Source of the DNA: Gnetum montanum
Taxonomy: Eukaryota > Streptophyta > Gnetopsida > Gnetales > Gnetaceae
Direction: 5' to 3'
NCBI GenBank assembly: GCA_015680685.1
Contig: MNCI01036526.1
Span: forward strand, 65,248-129,247
DNA length: 64,000 bases
The notes under the pieces are model-generated. The model made no database searches. It was not told the DNA's origin and saw only the letters and a program-made list of their open reading frames with translations. This document shows, one piece after another, positions 21,030-32,698 of the stretch (its first letter is position 1; every line of letters begins with the position of its first letter). The position numbers were made by a program, and so were the translations under genes.

Positions 21030-22280
21030 ACGCCAGAATGGTACGATAACATTAAAACTTACCTCTTGCAGGGCGAGCTACTGCCTGAATTGACACGCGC
21101 ACAGAAAGATGCGATCCGTAAGTGGGCTAGGCAATATGTCATCATAGGAGACAGTACTCTTTGTAGATGCTCTTTTGATGTCGTGCTACTTACTTGCGTT
21201 GACAAAAACCAAGCGCAACATATAGTTGGCGAAGTTCATGAGGGACTATGCGGAGGACACGTAGCACCCCGGGCTATGGCTTTAAAAATTCGTCGCTTAG
21301 GATACTACTGGCCATGCATGGAAAAAGATTTCCTGACAAAGGTTAAAACCTGTGACACGTGTCAGCGTCACGCAAATCTCATGCATGTGTCACCTACAGA
21401 ATTGCACACAACTCAGATAACATGGCCATTTCAACGATGGGGACTAGACATCATAGGTCCCATTACACCGAAATCTTCCACAGGTCATAGTTTCATCATT
21501 ACCGCTACTGAGTATTTTACGAAGTGGGTAGAAGCTATCCCTTTGTGAAAGATCACATCTCAACAGATTTGCCATTTTATCCTAGATAATATAGTAACCA
21601 GATTTGGGCTCCCGATGACTATCGTGACCGAAAATGGGCCACAGTTTAGTAGCGCAGAAACCAAATCCTTCTGCGATAGCCTTGGCATTAGAAAATCTCT
21701 TTCCTCGCCCTACTACCCACAAGCGAATGGTCAAGCTGAAGCAACAAAGAAAGTCATCATCAATCTGCTCAAGAAAATGCTCGACAACAACAAGAGACGG
21801 TGGCACGAAAAAATCCTCTATGTGCTATGGGCGTATCATACTACATGTAGGATAGCTACAGACAATACACCCTATAGCCTAGTCTACGGATCTGAAGCAG
21901 TGTTGCCCCTCGAGTTGCAAATTCCTTCTCTGAGAATGGTCCTCTCCACCATTATAAATGAGGCTCAACACACCGAGTCTCGGAACACGGATTTGGATTC
22001 AGTGGAAGAGAAGCGAATACAGACGCTTGATACAATTGAAAAGTATCAAGACAAGTAGAGGCAAAAACATCGTCACAATCTTTAGCAACGTTCAATCAAG
22101 AAGGGAGATCTAGTTCTCAAGGATGTTTGCGAACCAGTAGGTAAATTCTCTGCAAACTGGGAGGGCCCTTTCCTGGTGATTGATGAATACAACAACGGGG
22201 CATTCAAGTTGGTGGGTGTAGACGACAGTGAGTTACCGAATCCTGTAAATCACATATATCTGAAGTGGTACTACATTTAG
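21030..22280 (+). pseudogene. E1 integrase
   Basis: The H2C2 zinc-binding module is present (VGEVHEGLCGGH, then VKTCDTCQRH, about 21225-21370). The catalytic core follows: WGLDIIGPITP with the first D at 21447, VTENGPQF at 21624-21647 where the second D has become E (codon GAA 21630-21632), and YYPQANGQAEATKK with the catalytic E. The C-terminal GPY/F module is WEGPFLVIDEYNNGAFKL near 22160. Stops lie at 21546, 22056 and 22083. The end is HIYLKWYYI then TAG (22278-22280). The enzyme would insert the cDNA, but the D-to-E change and stops make this copy inactive. Confidence 0.9.
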
Positions 22281-22309
22281 CAGCATCTACAGTGCGAATA
22301 TCAGGTATG

Positions 22310-22800
22310 GCAACAACCGTCCGCTACAACGCTAAACTGGCAACAAACGTCTGCTACGATGTAAAACTGGCACTCTCGTCACGCGTCCGCCACGACGCTA
22401 AATTGGTACTGACCGTACGCCATGATGCAAAACTGGCTAGTTGTGATCATCCGCTACGAAGTAAAACTGGCAATGTTGTACAGGTCTGCCAAGATGAAAA
22501 ACTAGCACCTTTCGCACACGTCCGCCATTACGCTAAACTGGTACCGGCTGTCCGTCATGACATAAAACTGACAAAGGTAAGTAACCGTCTGCTGAGACGT
22601 AAAACCAACACAGACTTTCCCTGGGTCATGACATAAAATTGACATCCACAGCATGGTCTGCTAAGACCATAAATCAGCCCCGCCACCGTTCGCTACGACA
22701 TAAAACTAGCATTTTTCGATCCGCCCAGACTTTAAACTGGGACCATGGTCTGCTGAGACTTAAAACCAGCAATGACAGTCTCCAAGAACTTAAAACTGGT
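22310..22800. repeat. Diverged AAACTGG repeat array downstream of E1 integrase
   Basis: Roughly fifteen irregular copies, 25-40 bp apart, of a unit like GTCCGCYACGACGTAAAACTGG follow the pol stop. The overlapping open stretches 22265-22636 and 22639-22953 come from the repeat and are not proteins. E2 has the equivalent at 44975-45245. Confidence 0.85.
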
Positions 22801-23916
22801 GTGTACAAACTGCTCTCATGCAACTCAAGCGAGCGTGATTATCTCTGTGTGGCTGCAACATACATGGGATGGGACGCTACGACAGTCCCAGTGTCACTAC
22901 CTCACCAACATCCTACTGACCCCTCGGAGATTTTGTTGCCACGTTTATTCTAGCGGTGGTACCTCTGAGAGGTTAGTTTCGCCGTCCGGAGCCCCAAAGG
23001 AGTGCACATCAACTACGGCTTTGGGGATCTCCGCTCATCATCGCTATCAGGCCCTGGCTTCACAGATTCATCTGGCTGGTTCTTTGCGTAACCAGTTTGA
23101 TGCGCTGAGCCTGATGTTCTTTGGCGGGGATATGCTGGGCCGAGCATCAAGGTTGAAGACTATGGCCTCGTGCTACAGTTCCTCCATCACGGCCCGATCA
23201 CTTCATCTCGCCTATGTTGGCACTCGTTTCAACAACCTTGCCTCCAGTTCGCACAGACAATGGTATCCTCTATTTTCTTCTTTGGTTGCAGGTTACTTGC
23301 TACGAAGATGTCGCCCAAAGGTGCGTTCATCTAAGTGGTGAAGTGCAAACAGTGTTTTGAAATGGCTACTCATGTTAGCTTGTCCACTCAGAGGTGCATC
23401 CCTCTTCCCCTTATGATCTTACCCTCAGTACTTACTTCGCTCCATCCCTACCATCTGCTTCCTGTATGCAAAAGCTACATACGTGAGCACCCGTTTCCCA
23501 CACTCGCATTGCCATCCAGTCCACAAACTAGCGTAACGCAATTAAATGTTATGGCAGAGATATCATAGAAGTGACGCGTTGTGCTCCTTTTGCAAGCATT
23601 CCTACTATAGTCTGTAATAGAGAAATCTCAGACTGATGCGCTACGCTTGTCTGAAAGCATTCCTGTTACTATAAGTATGCATATGTTTCTATGTGTTTAA
23701 TAAGCGTATTCCATGCTTCTGCCATCCTGCTTCATTTGAGTCTTCCCCAAACCTATTTCCTGCCAAATCATCCTATCTCCCCTAACCTCCAGTCTTTCTC
23801 TTCTATGTTGACAGGGCGGCACTTGAGTAGCCATTGATGAATGTTGTTAGTGCTTTTTCCTCTCTGGTGTTTCCTATTCTTTGTCGACGTCTTTCGGGCA
23901 AGCCCTCTAATCGTCA
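22801..23916 (+). other. E1 3' untranslated region
   Basis: A 189-codon open stretch at 22772-23341 starts inside the repeat array and resembles no family I know. E2 has no matching ORF at the corresponding place (45250-46843). I see nothing else coding here. Confidence 0.6.
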
Positions 23917-23931
23917 ACAAAGAGGGGCCAT
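23917..23931 (+). promoter_or_regulatory. Polypurine tract of E1
   Basis: AACAAAGAGGGGCCAT lies directly before the 3' LTR (TGAAACACC). The tract AAACAAAGAGGGGCCA is kept at 46844-46859 before the E2 3' LTR. It primes plus-strand DNA synthesis. Confidence 0.9.
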
Positions 23932-25529
23932 TGAAACACCATCAAAATTGCAAGTCAGCCTCAGGCAAAGATTTGTGATTCAGGCAAGAGCACATGTCAG
24001 AATTCCAGAAAGAAGAACAAGACAGGGCAATGCAAGGAGGCGCGCAACATCAAGACTTTGATTTTCTTTTGCGAATTTCTTATCTTACTATGTTTTTCAT
24101 TATTTACGCTATAGCATGCAACATAGCGTAATGATGCTTTGCGTAACATAGTCTGACATGCAAAGGCAGCTTACTTCAGCAGCTTTGGCAAAGCCTAAAG
24201 CCTAAGCAGCGTAATATGCGACTTCTCGTATATTTTGGCTAAGTCTTTTGTCCAAGGCCGAGTTTATGCTCTGTACACATGGTAGCGTAATGAGCATCAA
24301 AAAAGTCAAAGAGAGACCAAAGATGCACAGTAGATCGACGCCTTTCTTTTTTTACATATTGGCCGCCTTACGCTCGTTACGCAACGTAGCGTGTGTCAGC
24401 GTAAGTCATCGTCAAAATAATCATTGCTTACGCTTCACTATGCACGGCAGCGTAAACGAGCCTAAAGAAGCTTGAATCTATTGTCTTCATGCTTTATTAC
24501 ACTCTTGTACACGACGCAATGCGTACGAGCGTAATGTAGCCCAAAATCAACGGAGACATGCCCGACCCACATTTGTCACTCATACGCACAATACGCAGAT
24601 GCGCATATTGTGCGTAGTCATGGATTTCAACACAAGGATGGTCAAGTCAACGATCTTCTGAAAAGTCTGAAACACATGTCATCACAGCTGTGCCTTCTCC
24701 ACATATCATCAAACCTATAAATATCCTAGTTGGCGAAGAAAGCAGGACAACAACAGACACACATAGGGACAGAGAAACCACCGAGACAGAGAGAAATAGC
24801 AGCATTTTCTAGCAACCACCTTGGCAGCACTAGCCTTCTAACAGAGACAAGAGACATTTCGCTTGAGCATTGGCAGTAAGAGCGATTACCCCTTTGGCAA
24901 AGATACAACTTTCTCCATTGGTGATCATCAGCAGTTCCGAGCAAAGACTACCTAAGGCAAAAGGAGCAGATCAGAGATCCAAAGATCATTTGGTGTGGTT
25001 TTTGAGTTTCTATTGATCAGAAGCAGTTGGTCGATAGACGTCATAACTTGACCTTCCTTGCATCCCTTCTCCGGCCTACAAGGTAGATCGGATTCTATTC
25101 TGCACTCCTGCTCAGACAGTTTACTTGCTTCTTGTTACTTTGTGTTTGCTTCATACAAAACAATCAGGGTCACCCTAGTCTAACTTGAATATACAAAATA
25201 CTCATTTTCTTGGGTCAAACCATAGATCTTGTAATCACGTGTTTCTCTCATGTCTGATTCCTGTTGTCGTGTTAACGCTATCATCATCGTTACCATTCAT
25301 CTACATCACTTTTCTCTCATTTCGCGACTCGCTGAATCAGATTGTTCCACGAAATATTCGTAATCTTCATCGATTTACTGATTAGTAAGTCCCTGTCTAA
25401 TCGACAAGACCGTTCAGGGTGCCGCGGATTCGTTTTTCCAGCACAGCCCTCGCACAGATCCGTGGTTAAAACTGTGTACGCGGGATTTTGTTTGGTATTT
25501 TCCAGCTACCGACATTTTCCATCATTACA
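23932..25529 (+). repeat. E1 3' LTR
   Basis: It starts TGAAACACC, ends TTACA and is 1598 bp, the same as the 5' LTR. TATAAATA is at 24716-24723. It carries more CG-to-TG/CA changes than the 5' copy in the U3 palindrome region. The duplication ACATG follows at 25530-25534. Confidence 0.95.
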
Positions 25530-25534
25530 ACATG
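25530..25534. repeat. Target-site duplication of E1 (right copy, ACATG)
   Basis: It matches 4561-4565 exactly. The sequence to its right is element D, which continues on the left at 4560. Confidence 0.95.
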
Positions 25535-25654
25535 CATAATATGCTGCTATTTGAGTCAACTATCAACCATTGGGTGCCCTCTTATTTTATGGATTCTATG
25601 TACATATAGCTTTGAATGTATGTTTCTTATGCACATTGATTGCATATTTTGATG

Positions 25655-26080
25655 TATGTACTTTTCATGAACCACATCTTTTGCATGCAATTATACTCAT
25701 TATCGCAATACACAACACATGGAATATGCTTCTTCTCTTACTTTCAAATTCATTTTCCTTAGAGATTTTTAAGAAGAGGTTCCTTATGCCCATAAGTGCA
25801 TCAACTATGCTTAACCAAGCCCTTCCCATAATGATGGGGAAGTTACCTTTGTAGTTTTTAAACTTAATCACCAGAAAATTAGTAGGATAAAACCACCCAC
25901 TTACTATGGTAATAATGTCCTTCACTAATCCCAAAGAAATAGTGATTGATTGATCCACCAATTCTAGATGGATATTTCTCTTCTTGAGAGATGGTAGGTT
26001 CCAAGCCTTGTACATGTCATGAAAGATGAGGTTGACACCAGAACTAGAATTAAGAGGAGCCTTGGATGGCTCATGTTTAG
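25655..26080 (-). pseudogene. Element D aspartic protease remnant
   Basis: On the minus strand SSSGVNLIFHDMYKAW stands where a retropepsin has D-S/T-G followed by a hydrophobic stretch, so the catalytic Asp is lost. It is followed by IHLELVDQSITISLGLVKDI, then NFPIIMGRAWLSIVDALMGI, the second retropepsin segment (IILGRPFL type). This is the piece between D gag and D RT. D RT lies at 4480 because E1 separates them. The ORF 26015-25665 is open but lacks the active-site codon. Confidence 0.8.
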
Positions 26081-28290
26081 CAATCTACAAGTAAAAAAGA
26101 GGACTTCCTAGGTTAGATCTTTTTGTGGAAAGATTGCCAACCTTGATCCAATTTGAAATAGCATGAGTTAGCATAATAGTGTGGATTTGAGATGGCATTT
26201 GGTTTGAGGGACACTCAAAGGTGTTGGATGCAAAGGATGAGGGTGTTGAAGATGTAGGGAGGCTAGCCACATGAGGTTGTGAGGGTTTAGGAGGACTATA
26301 GGATTGACAAAAAGGTTGTTTCCTAGATCAATTATCTGAACCACATGGCTGGAAGGTTGAATGTGAAGGTATAGCCCTCATGGCATTTCATTGTTGCAGT
26401 TATAGAGGGATTTCATCGTACATGGATGGAGTAGGAGTTAACTAGGTAGAGGGTAGAGGAACATGTGTAGATAGATGTAGAGGATGGTATGGATATGGGT
26501 TTTCTCCATGAGTAGATGGTGAATGTATTCAATGGTACTTTGGAGGGTAATAGTGATGCTAAAATGAGGCGTGGCTTGTAGAACTTCTTAGAGAGTTGAA
26601 TTCTTGAACATAATACCCATATAGATTTGGTTGCCTGTAAGGATACTACTACCTTGGTGGCAGCATTTCCCATGATTGTGGTTAGTGCCACTACCGGTAT
26701 TATTCATACGGTTGTGATGGAGCTTTGCTTGGGTAGTAAGCTTGTTGTTGTTGGTGGAACTACCTTGGATTGCCTTGAGGATAAGGCAATCATCTAGGTG
26801 CTTACCTACATGCTAGTTGAGGATTCAACGTGTACATCCTAGACTCTTGTAAGTGTGACACCACAAGGCAACATCCCTTTGGATGTTCTTATGTCATAAC
26901 TAGCATCATCTTTGGATTTTGTCTTCACAACTTCCTCTACGGCAGCAACTTTGCCCTTACCTCTTTGGTAGGCATGTTTAGCTTCTTTTCGCCTCTTGTA
27001 GTTACAATCACTATTTTGATCTTTGGATTCTTCAGAAATATTCATACTAGTTTGGAATTGTTTATCTAAAGAATCCCATAATTTATCAACTTTTGTCGAA
27101 ATATTAGAAATAGATTTTTGGATGGGTAAGGTTTTTCTATTCATCAGTTCATCAAGTGATGACTCATCCTCATCATAAAATTAGACCTTCCATTTCCTAA
27201 TGGAAAGGTCCCTATTATACTCTTTCATACTTTCCATTTTTCACAACTCACCTTCTTCTTTTAATACCTATTCTATTACCCTTTGGATCTGATGAGCTCT
27301 TATTTTAGATAGTCTTCCTTGGGCATACACCCCAAGAGTTCTTCTAGTTTCTACTTTGAGCCCATCTATGATGTGGCAAAGTTGTTCCTTCTGAGAATAA
27401 CCATGGCTAGGACATCATTGTAAGAGTGAATAATATCTATCCATAGTGGCATTCAAGGGTTCATGTGCTCCTTGTTTCCATCCTGGGATCTTCCTCCTTG
27501 GATTAGACACTTTGGAGTATGTTTGATATTTGTCATTGAATATCTCTAATATGGTACTCTATCTATGGATAGATTCCAGCTCCATGGACTAGTACTAGCT
27601 TTTAACTTCCTTAATGAGTATCCTAGGGAAGAGCTTGAATTTCTACCAATTCATTTTCTATGTTCTATAAGGCACAAGCATCATGGAAAGCTTGTAGATG
27701 TATCTGTGGATCAAAGTTGTGTCCCTGCTCAAATATTGGGATATTATTAATGTCTAAGCACTTGATCTAACTATCTTTCATATGCCTAGTTATAATTCTA
27801 ATTGCCTATATCATGTTAATCATACTTCTAGTCACCAACAAAGGTTCCTCATCATGATTGTGCCGATGATGGTTCCTACCACCTTCATGTTCTTGATGGC
27901 CTTAACGGTCATTATTGTCTCGTTGATCATCCTCATCACAATTATTTCAACAGTAGATTCTATGAGAACTAGTAGATGAATAGGAATGTTTGGAATTAGA
28001 TGAAAAGGATGGAGAGTAAGATGGACTACCACCACCACTATAGTATCCGCCATCATTTTTTAACTCATTATGACTAGCATCCTTAGATCCCTTACTATTG
28101 TGATATTTATCCAAGTTTCTACCCTGATTGTCACTTTTTCTTGAATTTGGTTTATGAATAGTTGATCATAGGTTCAGGGTAACACCTTCATCATCAATAA
28201 TAGGGGGTGGAGAATCTTCATGTTAAGAACCTTCAAAGGCAAGATCCTAATTGTCATCTTGATCTAGTAGGAACAAGGGATTAGTGAAAT
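26081..28290 (-). pseudogene. Element D gag remnant
   Basis: The capsid-like core is at 27780-27290 on the minus strand (NNIPIFEQGHNFDPQIHLQ, AFHDAC; later PHHRWAQSRN in a shifted frame). It is homologous to the C gag segment LQQYLHAFFDAC at 52410 and to the third copy at 62560. An N-terminal Ser/Tyr/Gly-rich linker lies at 28056-27960. A lysine-rich piece at 27144-26839 (SISNISTKVDKLWDSLDKQF) matches the third copy near 63170. The frame is broken many times. Gag would form the particle core. Confidence 0.75.
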
Positions 28291-28765
28291 GTTTTCTCTT
28301 CATAGCCTCATGGTGCTTCTCCTGATGTTGATCTTGGTTGCATTGTGTTTTAGTGGGATGGTAGTCTCAAATTTCATAACCATTCACAATGTAATCCTAG
28401 TGAATATTTGAGATGCCCAACTTTTTAAGGGTTTGAAATAGCATCTCAAGCATAGATTGATCAGGGGCCAAGATGATGTTGCCCTCCATATCATGCCATC
28501 AAATTTATTCATCCTAATGTAGGATGAAGGTAAAGTTTGGTACATACTCATCTAGATGAGCATATACCACTTTGTACTCTTATGGGATTGGTGGTTTGAC
28601 ATCTTTGCACTTGTGAGAAGAAGAAGAAATTTTGTAATATGAAATAAAACATCAGTATGCTTTTATAATTCTATGTATAGCAGGGATGATATTGACCTTG
28701 AGGTTTATATAATGATATTAATGGTATTTACTAAACCTAAATAGCACACATTTCAACAAACAAAG
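28291..28765 (-). other. Element D leader between gag and PBS
   Basis: Untranslated leader; no ORF with a recognisable product is seen. Confidence 0.5.
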
Positions 28766-28783
28766 TCCTTGGGAATGATGCCA
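28766..28783 (-). promoter_or_regulatory. Primer-binding site of element D
   Basis: The minus strand reads TGGCATCATTCCCAAGGA one base after the LTR end. This resembles the Asp-tRNA site TGGCGCCGTTGCCGGGGA used by many plant gypsy elements and TGGTGCCATTGCTAGGGA in element C. It fixes the orientation and the 5' LTR end of D. Confidence 0.8.
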
Positions 28784-28784
28784 A

Positions 28785-29740
28785 TAATGAGCGATGAGGT
28801 ACCCCTATGCCCAATCATACGAATCATAGAGCATTCATATGTGATTTGGTCAAATTCCATGGACTTTATAGTTTTTAGTGCACTAGGCTTCTAGGCAATG
28901 AACCTTGCCCTAAGGTCATTTTTTGTCTTCCCAATTACACTTATGAAGAAAATGGTATTATTAAGTGTAATTGAGGCATATGATTTTTATAGTTTTATGT
29001 TTTATAGTCTTAGTGCTTGAATAGAGATGAAGACAAGGTAATTTAATGGCTAATTTAATGTAACTAACCTGCTAGCCTCTTGCTAATCCTAACATAAGTA
29101 TCTAATGCCACTTTTCATGTACTTCTTAAACCCATGTATCCACTGTTGGGTTACCAAGCACTACACTACTAGGCATACCAAGCAATAACGCTACTAGGAT
29201 TACCAAGTGAATATATGTTATGCTTGAAGCAGTTGTACTTATGTACTTAATCTATCTAACTTATCTTACTCAATTATCTTAATTAGCTTAATTACTAGAA
29301 AAAAATGAATAAGTAATTGAACATATTAAATTCATAAATGAAATATTTAATATATTAAGAATGTTGCAAGGTTTATGAGAAAACTTGTCTTTATTGTTGC
29401 ACACATTGTTGTGCTCAAGTACAATAATGCTCAAATAAAGATCTGTACACTTAATGACTCTTGCTATGGGCATTCAGAAAAAATATTCTAACTTTCAAAT
29501 AGACAAATGACAAGAGTTCTACTACTACTATGAGAATCGATTGCCATAAATGCAATTGGTGGCTTGTATTTATAGACTAGAATAGACCCCTACATCGATG
29601 GGGCCATGTCGATGCAATTGAATGTGTCGACAGGGCCTCATCGATAGGGCCTAGTCAATAGAGCCTCATTGACACAATAGACTACATCGATGGGGCCTCA
29701 TTGATAGGGCCCAATCAACACGACAAACCAGAACTCCTCA
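28785..29740 (-). repeat. Element D 5' LTR
   Basis: The 3' edge (28785) is set by the PBS. The 5' edge (about 29740, TGAGGAGTTC on the minus strand) is a best guess. The TATA box (minus TATAAATA at 29574-29567) and the TTTAAGTG...ACTTGGTA block are shared with the C LTRs. The U3 holds repeated CGATGGGGCC/CATTGA motifs. Confidence 0.7.
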
Positions 29741-30486
29741 CAAATGCAAAGAGAAGAAGTAGATAAAGCAAGTTGATCACCAAGAATGACTTTAATGATA
29801 CTTAGTTGAGAGTTACAAATTCTAAATGTCCATATTTAAGTATGTTGAGTAATAAGAAATTCAGTAAAATATGAGAAAATGAGTTTTAACTTCTACAAAT
29901 AGGGTATTAAAAAGAAATAATTTTCATATGTTTAAGATGAGTGTCAATACAAGGACCTTGATAAATAAGATACCTTAAAAGGATATAATTATTAGAAAAG
30001 GTAGGAGCTCTCTAAATATCTTTTATTTTCCTCATCCAAAGGTTTCATGGTAATTGTATTTTCTAGGCCTTATTGAGTTTGTTATTAATAAATTTATTCT
30101 TTGTAATAATCTCATAAGCAACTTTGGAATTAAAGGGAAAAACATATTTTCCAACCTTCTAAAAAATATCTAGAAAATCATGATATAAACTATTTTTAAC
30201 CTTAAATAAATTCGCAAGATTAGAAATTAATTTTTCAAAAGGTTTTTCCCTCTTTCTATTCAAACCACAGAGGCAAGAAGCTTCATTCCATGTAATCCAT
30301 CTATCATGTATACATAGATAAGAAATTATATTGATACCAAATTTACTCTAAATGGTACACAATCAAGATGAATTAGTAACTTAAGCTCCTTCATTAAAAG
30401 GAATCCATCATGGGATAATTTATTTAAGCATATCTTTTAAAAATGTAATATGATTATAATTCCAATATTTACTAAGGTTGTACCAT
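29741..30486 (-). other. Unassigned stretch with a possible old coding remnant
   Basis: Most of this shows nothing. On the minus strand, 30330-30040 gives about 90 codons with two stops, including RWITWNEASCLCGLNRK and YVFPFNSKVAYEII. The second piece vaguely recalls the zinc-binding C-terminus of plant LINE reverse transcriptases, but I cannot confirm it. It may be the sequence into which D inserted. Confidence 0.3.
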
Positions 30487-31210
30487 GTTGTTGAGTGGTG
30501 AGGTAGCCCTACACTCAACCATACAAATACGAGTGTTACACGCGTGATCTGATAGAACTCCAAGGACTAAGTGCTTACGCGCCCTAATGGAACACTTAAG
30601 GTTAATCAATTGTTGTCTTCCCAAACTTACTTGTATTGTCATGGTTGTATGGTTAAGTAAGCTTGAGGTACATGATTTTTATATCTTTTTTCTTTTTAGT
30701 GTCCTATGCTAATAGGAAAAGGTGAGGAGAACTAATTGACTAATTTCATTAACTAAGTTCTAGTCATCCTAGCACCAGCATCCATTCCCACTTGTCGTAC
30801 ACACCCTGAACTAGTGCAACATTGCTGGGATTACCAAATGCTACTTGTTACTAGGTTACCAAGCGTTACACACGTGCTCGAAGTAGTCGTACTGAATGCG
30901 CTTAACTAGGAGAGTCGAGGGTTGAGAGAGATTAATTATCTAAGGAATAATTTAAATATTTAATAGTAATTAAATCCTATTTAGCTTAGTCCACATGCTG
31001 CAAGGTTTATCAGAAAGTTCATCTTTATTACCGTACATAAATATGTGCTTAGGTACAATTTTCTCAGATAAAGATTTGTTCACTTTGAGACTCCTATTGT
31101 GGTCACATGGAAATTATTCTAACTCTAGAATGGTAAAACTACCATAGTTTGGCTAAGGGTCTAGATCTAGATGATTGAATAAGGGAAAGATGCCTCTTAT
31201 TTATAGACAC
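30487..31210 (-). repeat. Truncated minus-strand LTR (G), D/C superfamily
   Basis: The minus strand ends with GGGCTACCTCACCACTCA, like the C LTR end GGGGTACCTCGTTGCTCATCA, and has the TTACCAAGCG and ACTAGT blocks of that family. Its TATA box is at 31205-31198. The 5' part of the LTR is missing: at 31211 the sequence changes to the E2 LTR. The adjacent PBS (TGGTACAACCTTAG at 30485) is only weakly recognisable. Confidence 0.65.
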
Positions 31211-32229
31211 ATCAGTAGTTTGCATTTCTTTTACACCCCTCATTAGTCCCCAAAATTGTCCCTATGCTTGACCCTACTCAAAAGAGGAGAAGATGTAGTC
31301 CCAAAGTGTCGCCTCCGAGTTGCATTATCTTTGCACTATTTGTAGATACATTGTGGCCTCTCAAACTCTAGAACATGTAGTTTGGGTAGTGTAGTCATAG
31401 TCCAGTAGTCTCTAGGAACCCATTTCTATCTTTTAGAGTGTAAAAATTTGCTACTCTCATGAAAGCATAACATGTTAGCGTAACCCCATCTATGCTCATG
31501 CCATGTGGCACTTGATCTACATTTCATGCTAAAACTAGCCCTATAAATACCTTGACATCTAGCACTTTAGGGGTTGGAAAATCAAAAGAGCATTGGACAT
31601 TTTAGTTCTCTAAGAATCCTCGACACTCTTCCATTTGAGCATCTGAGGTTCACACCTTGGTGCTTCCCAGAATGTAGTCCACCATTGCACTCGTAGAACA
31701 CGATAACAACCAACCTAGTAGGTTTAGCCTCCATTGTAGTCATTAGCTCTACATTCCAAGCATCCAAAAAATTGTGACTACACTACTATGCTACCAATGT
31801 GCCTACTTAATGCCACATACCATTCTCACCTCTTATCTAGCAAAAGTTACGCTTTCCATTTTTGGGTTGGTACATTTCTTCATTCTCATGCTCTATTTCA
31901 TTTCTTTTCTAAGAATTTTTCTTTGATATTAAGAATAACTCATATTTTTCTACTATTTGATACATATTTGCACACTCACATAACTATTTTTGGGTCGGGA
32001 CATACTATTACACTTTGGATTAGCTAGTCCCAGTGTCCACACGTAACACACTATAAACCCTTCTTATAAACGATCATTCTAACATCATGTAAGTCCTTGT
32101 TTGATTGACCAGACCATTCAGGGAACCTCATTTTCATTTCCTTAGCATGACCCTCATATGGATTCAGGGTTAGTCTGTATGCTTCCCAACCTCTCGGTGT
32201 TCCAGCCACCAATGTTTTCAGACATCACA
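31211..32229 (+). repeat. E2 5' LTR, truncated
   Basis: It matches 47731-48746 from ATCAGTAGTTTGCATTTC to the end ATCACA. The first 871 bp of the LTR are absent. The TATA box TATAAATA is at 31542-31549. Confidence 0.9.
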
Positions 32230-32698
32230 ACTTTTTGCACTAGAAGGAGGGCCTTCCATTCCTTCTGTGTTCAAGGGTAGTCCTACATGTTCTCTGCACC
32301 TTCATCACTAGTGGCAAACTAGCATAGACATAACACCCCTATGGACCTACCATGGTAGTAATTGGATCATAGGCTAGCACTAGAGTTTTCTGTGTTTTGG
32401 TTGGTGTAGACTGGTCCTAGTTGTTGGTTCCCTTAGAACCACATAGGACAAAAACCACAACTGTGTTCATCGTGTTAAGCTCTAAGTGTTTTGGAGAGCA
32501 TAAAAACCCTTCAAAGTATATAATTTCCTCAAATTGTAACAAGTGTAACACTAGAGTTAGTTACTTTTTCACAACATTTCTAAAGTTAGTCATTTTGGCC
32601 TATTTTCATAGTTTGCATACTTAGCCATTCTTTTTAACGTTTTCTACACTTGAACATTTTTGTTAACACCTTCTTTTTTATGTTTTTCTACACAGAAA
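32230..32698 (+). other. E2 leader with presumed PBS
   Basis: TTTGCACTAGAAGGAGGGCC follows the LTR and parallels the E1 leader. No coding content is seen. Confidence 0.5.

Larger units (their letters stand above)
4566..25529 (+). mobile_element. E1: complete Tat-lineage Ty3/gypsy LTR retrotransposon with antisense gene
   Basis: Two LTRs of 1598 bp each bracket gag, protease, a large intron-like region, RT, RNase H, archaeal-type RNase H and integrase in sense order. A polypurine tract precedes the 3' LTR and ACATG flanks both ends. The span is 20,964 bp; removing the solo LTR at 8992-12527 and one duplication leaves about 17.4 kb. The second RNase H with FDGAS and GDS motifs marks the Tat lineage. 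The PR-RT gap of about 5 kb recalls Ogre elements, which are known to have an intron there. All sense ORFs carry stops, so it is not autonomous now. In the first 145 bp the LTRs differ at roughly 15 sites, almost all transitions. Confidence 0.93.

Noticed and set aside
22772-23341. 189-codon plus-strand open reading frame downstream of E1 integrase
   Set aside because: It starts in the repeat array, has no family resemblance and no counterpart in E2.
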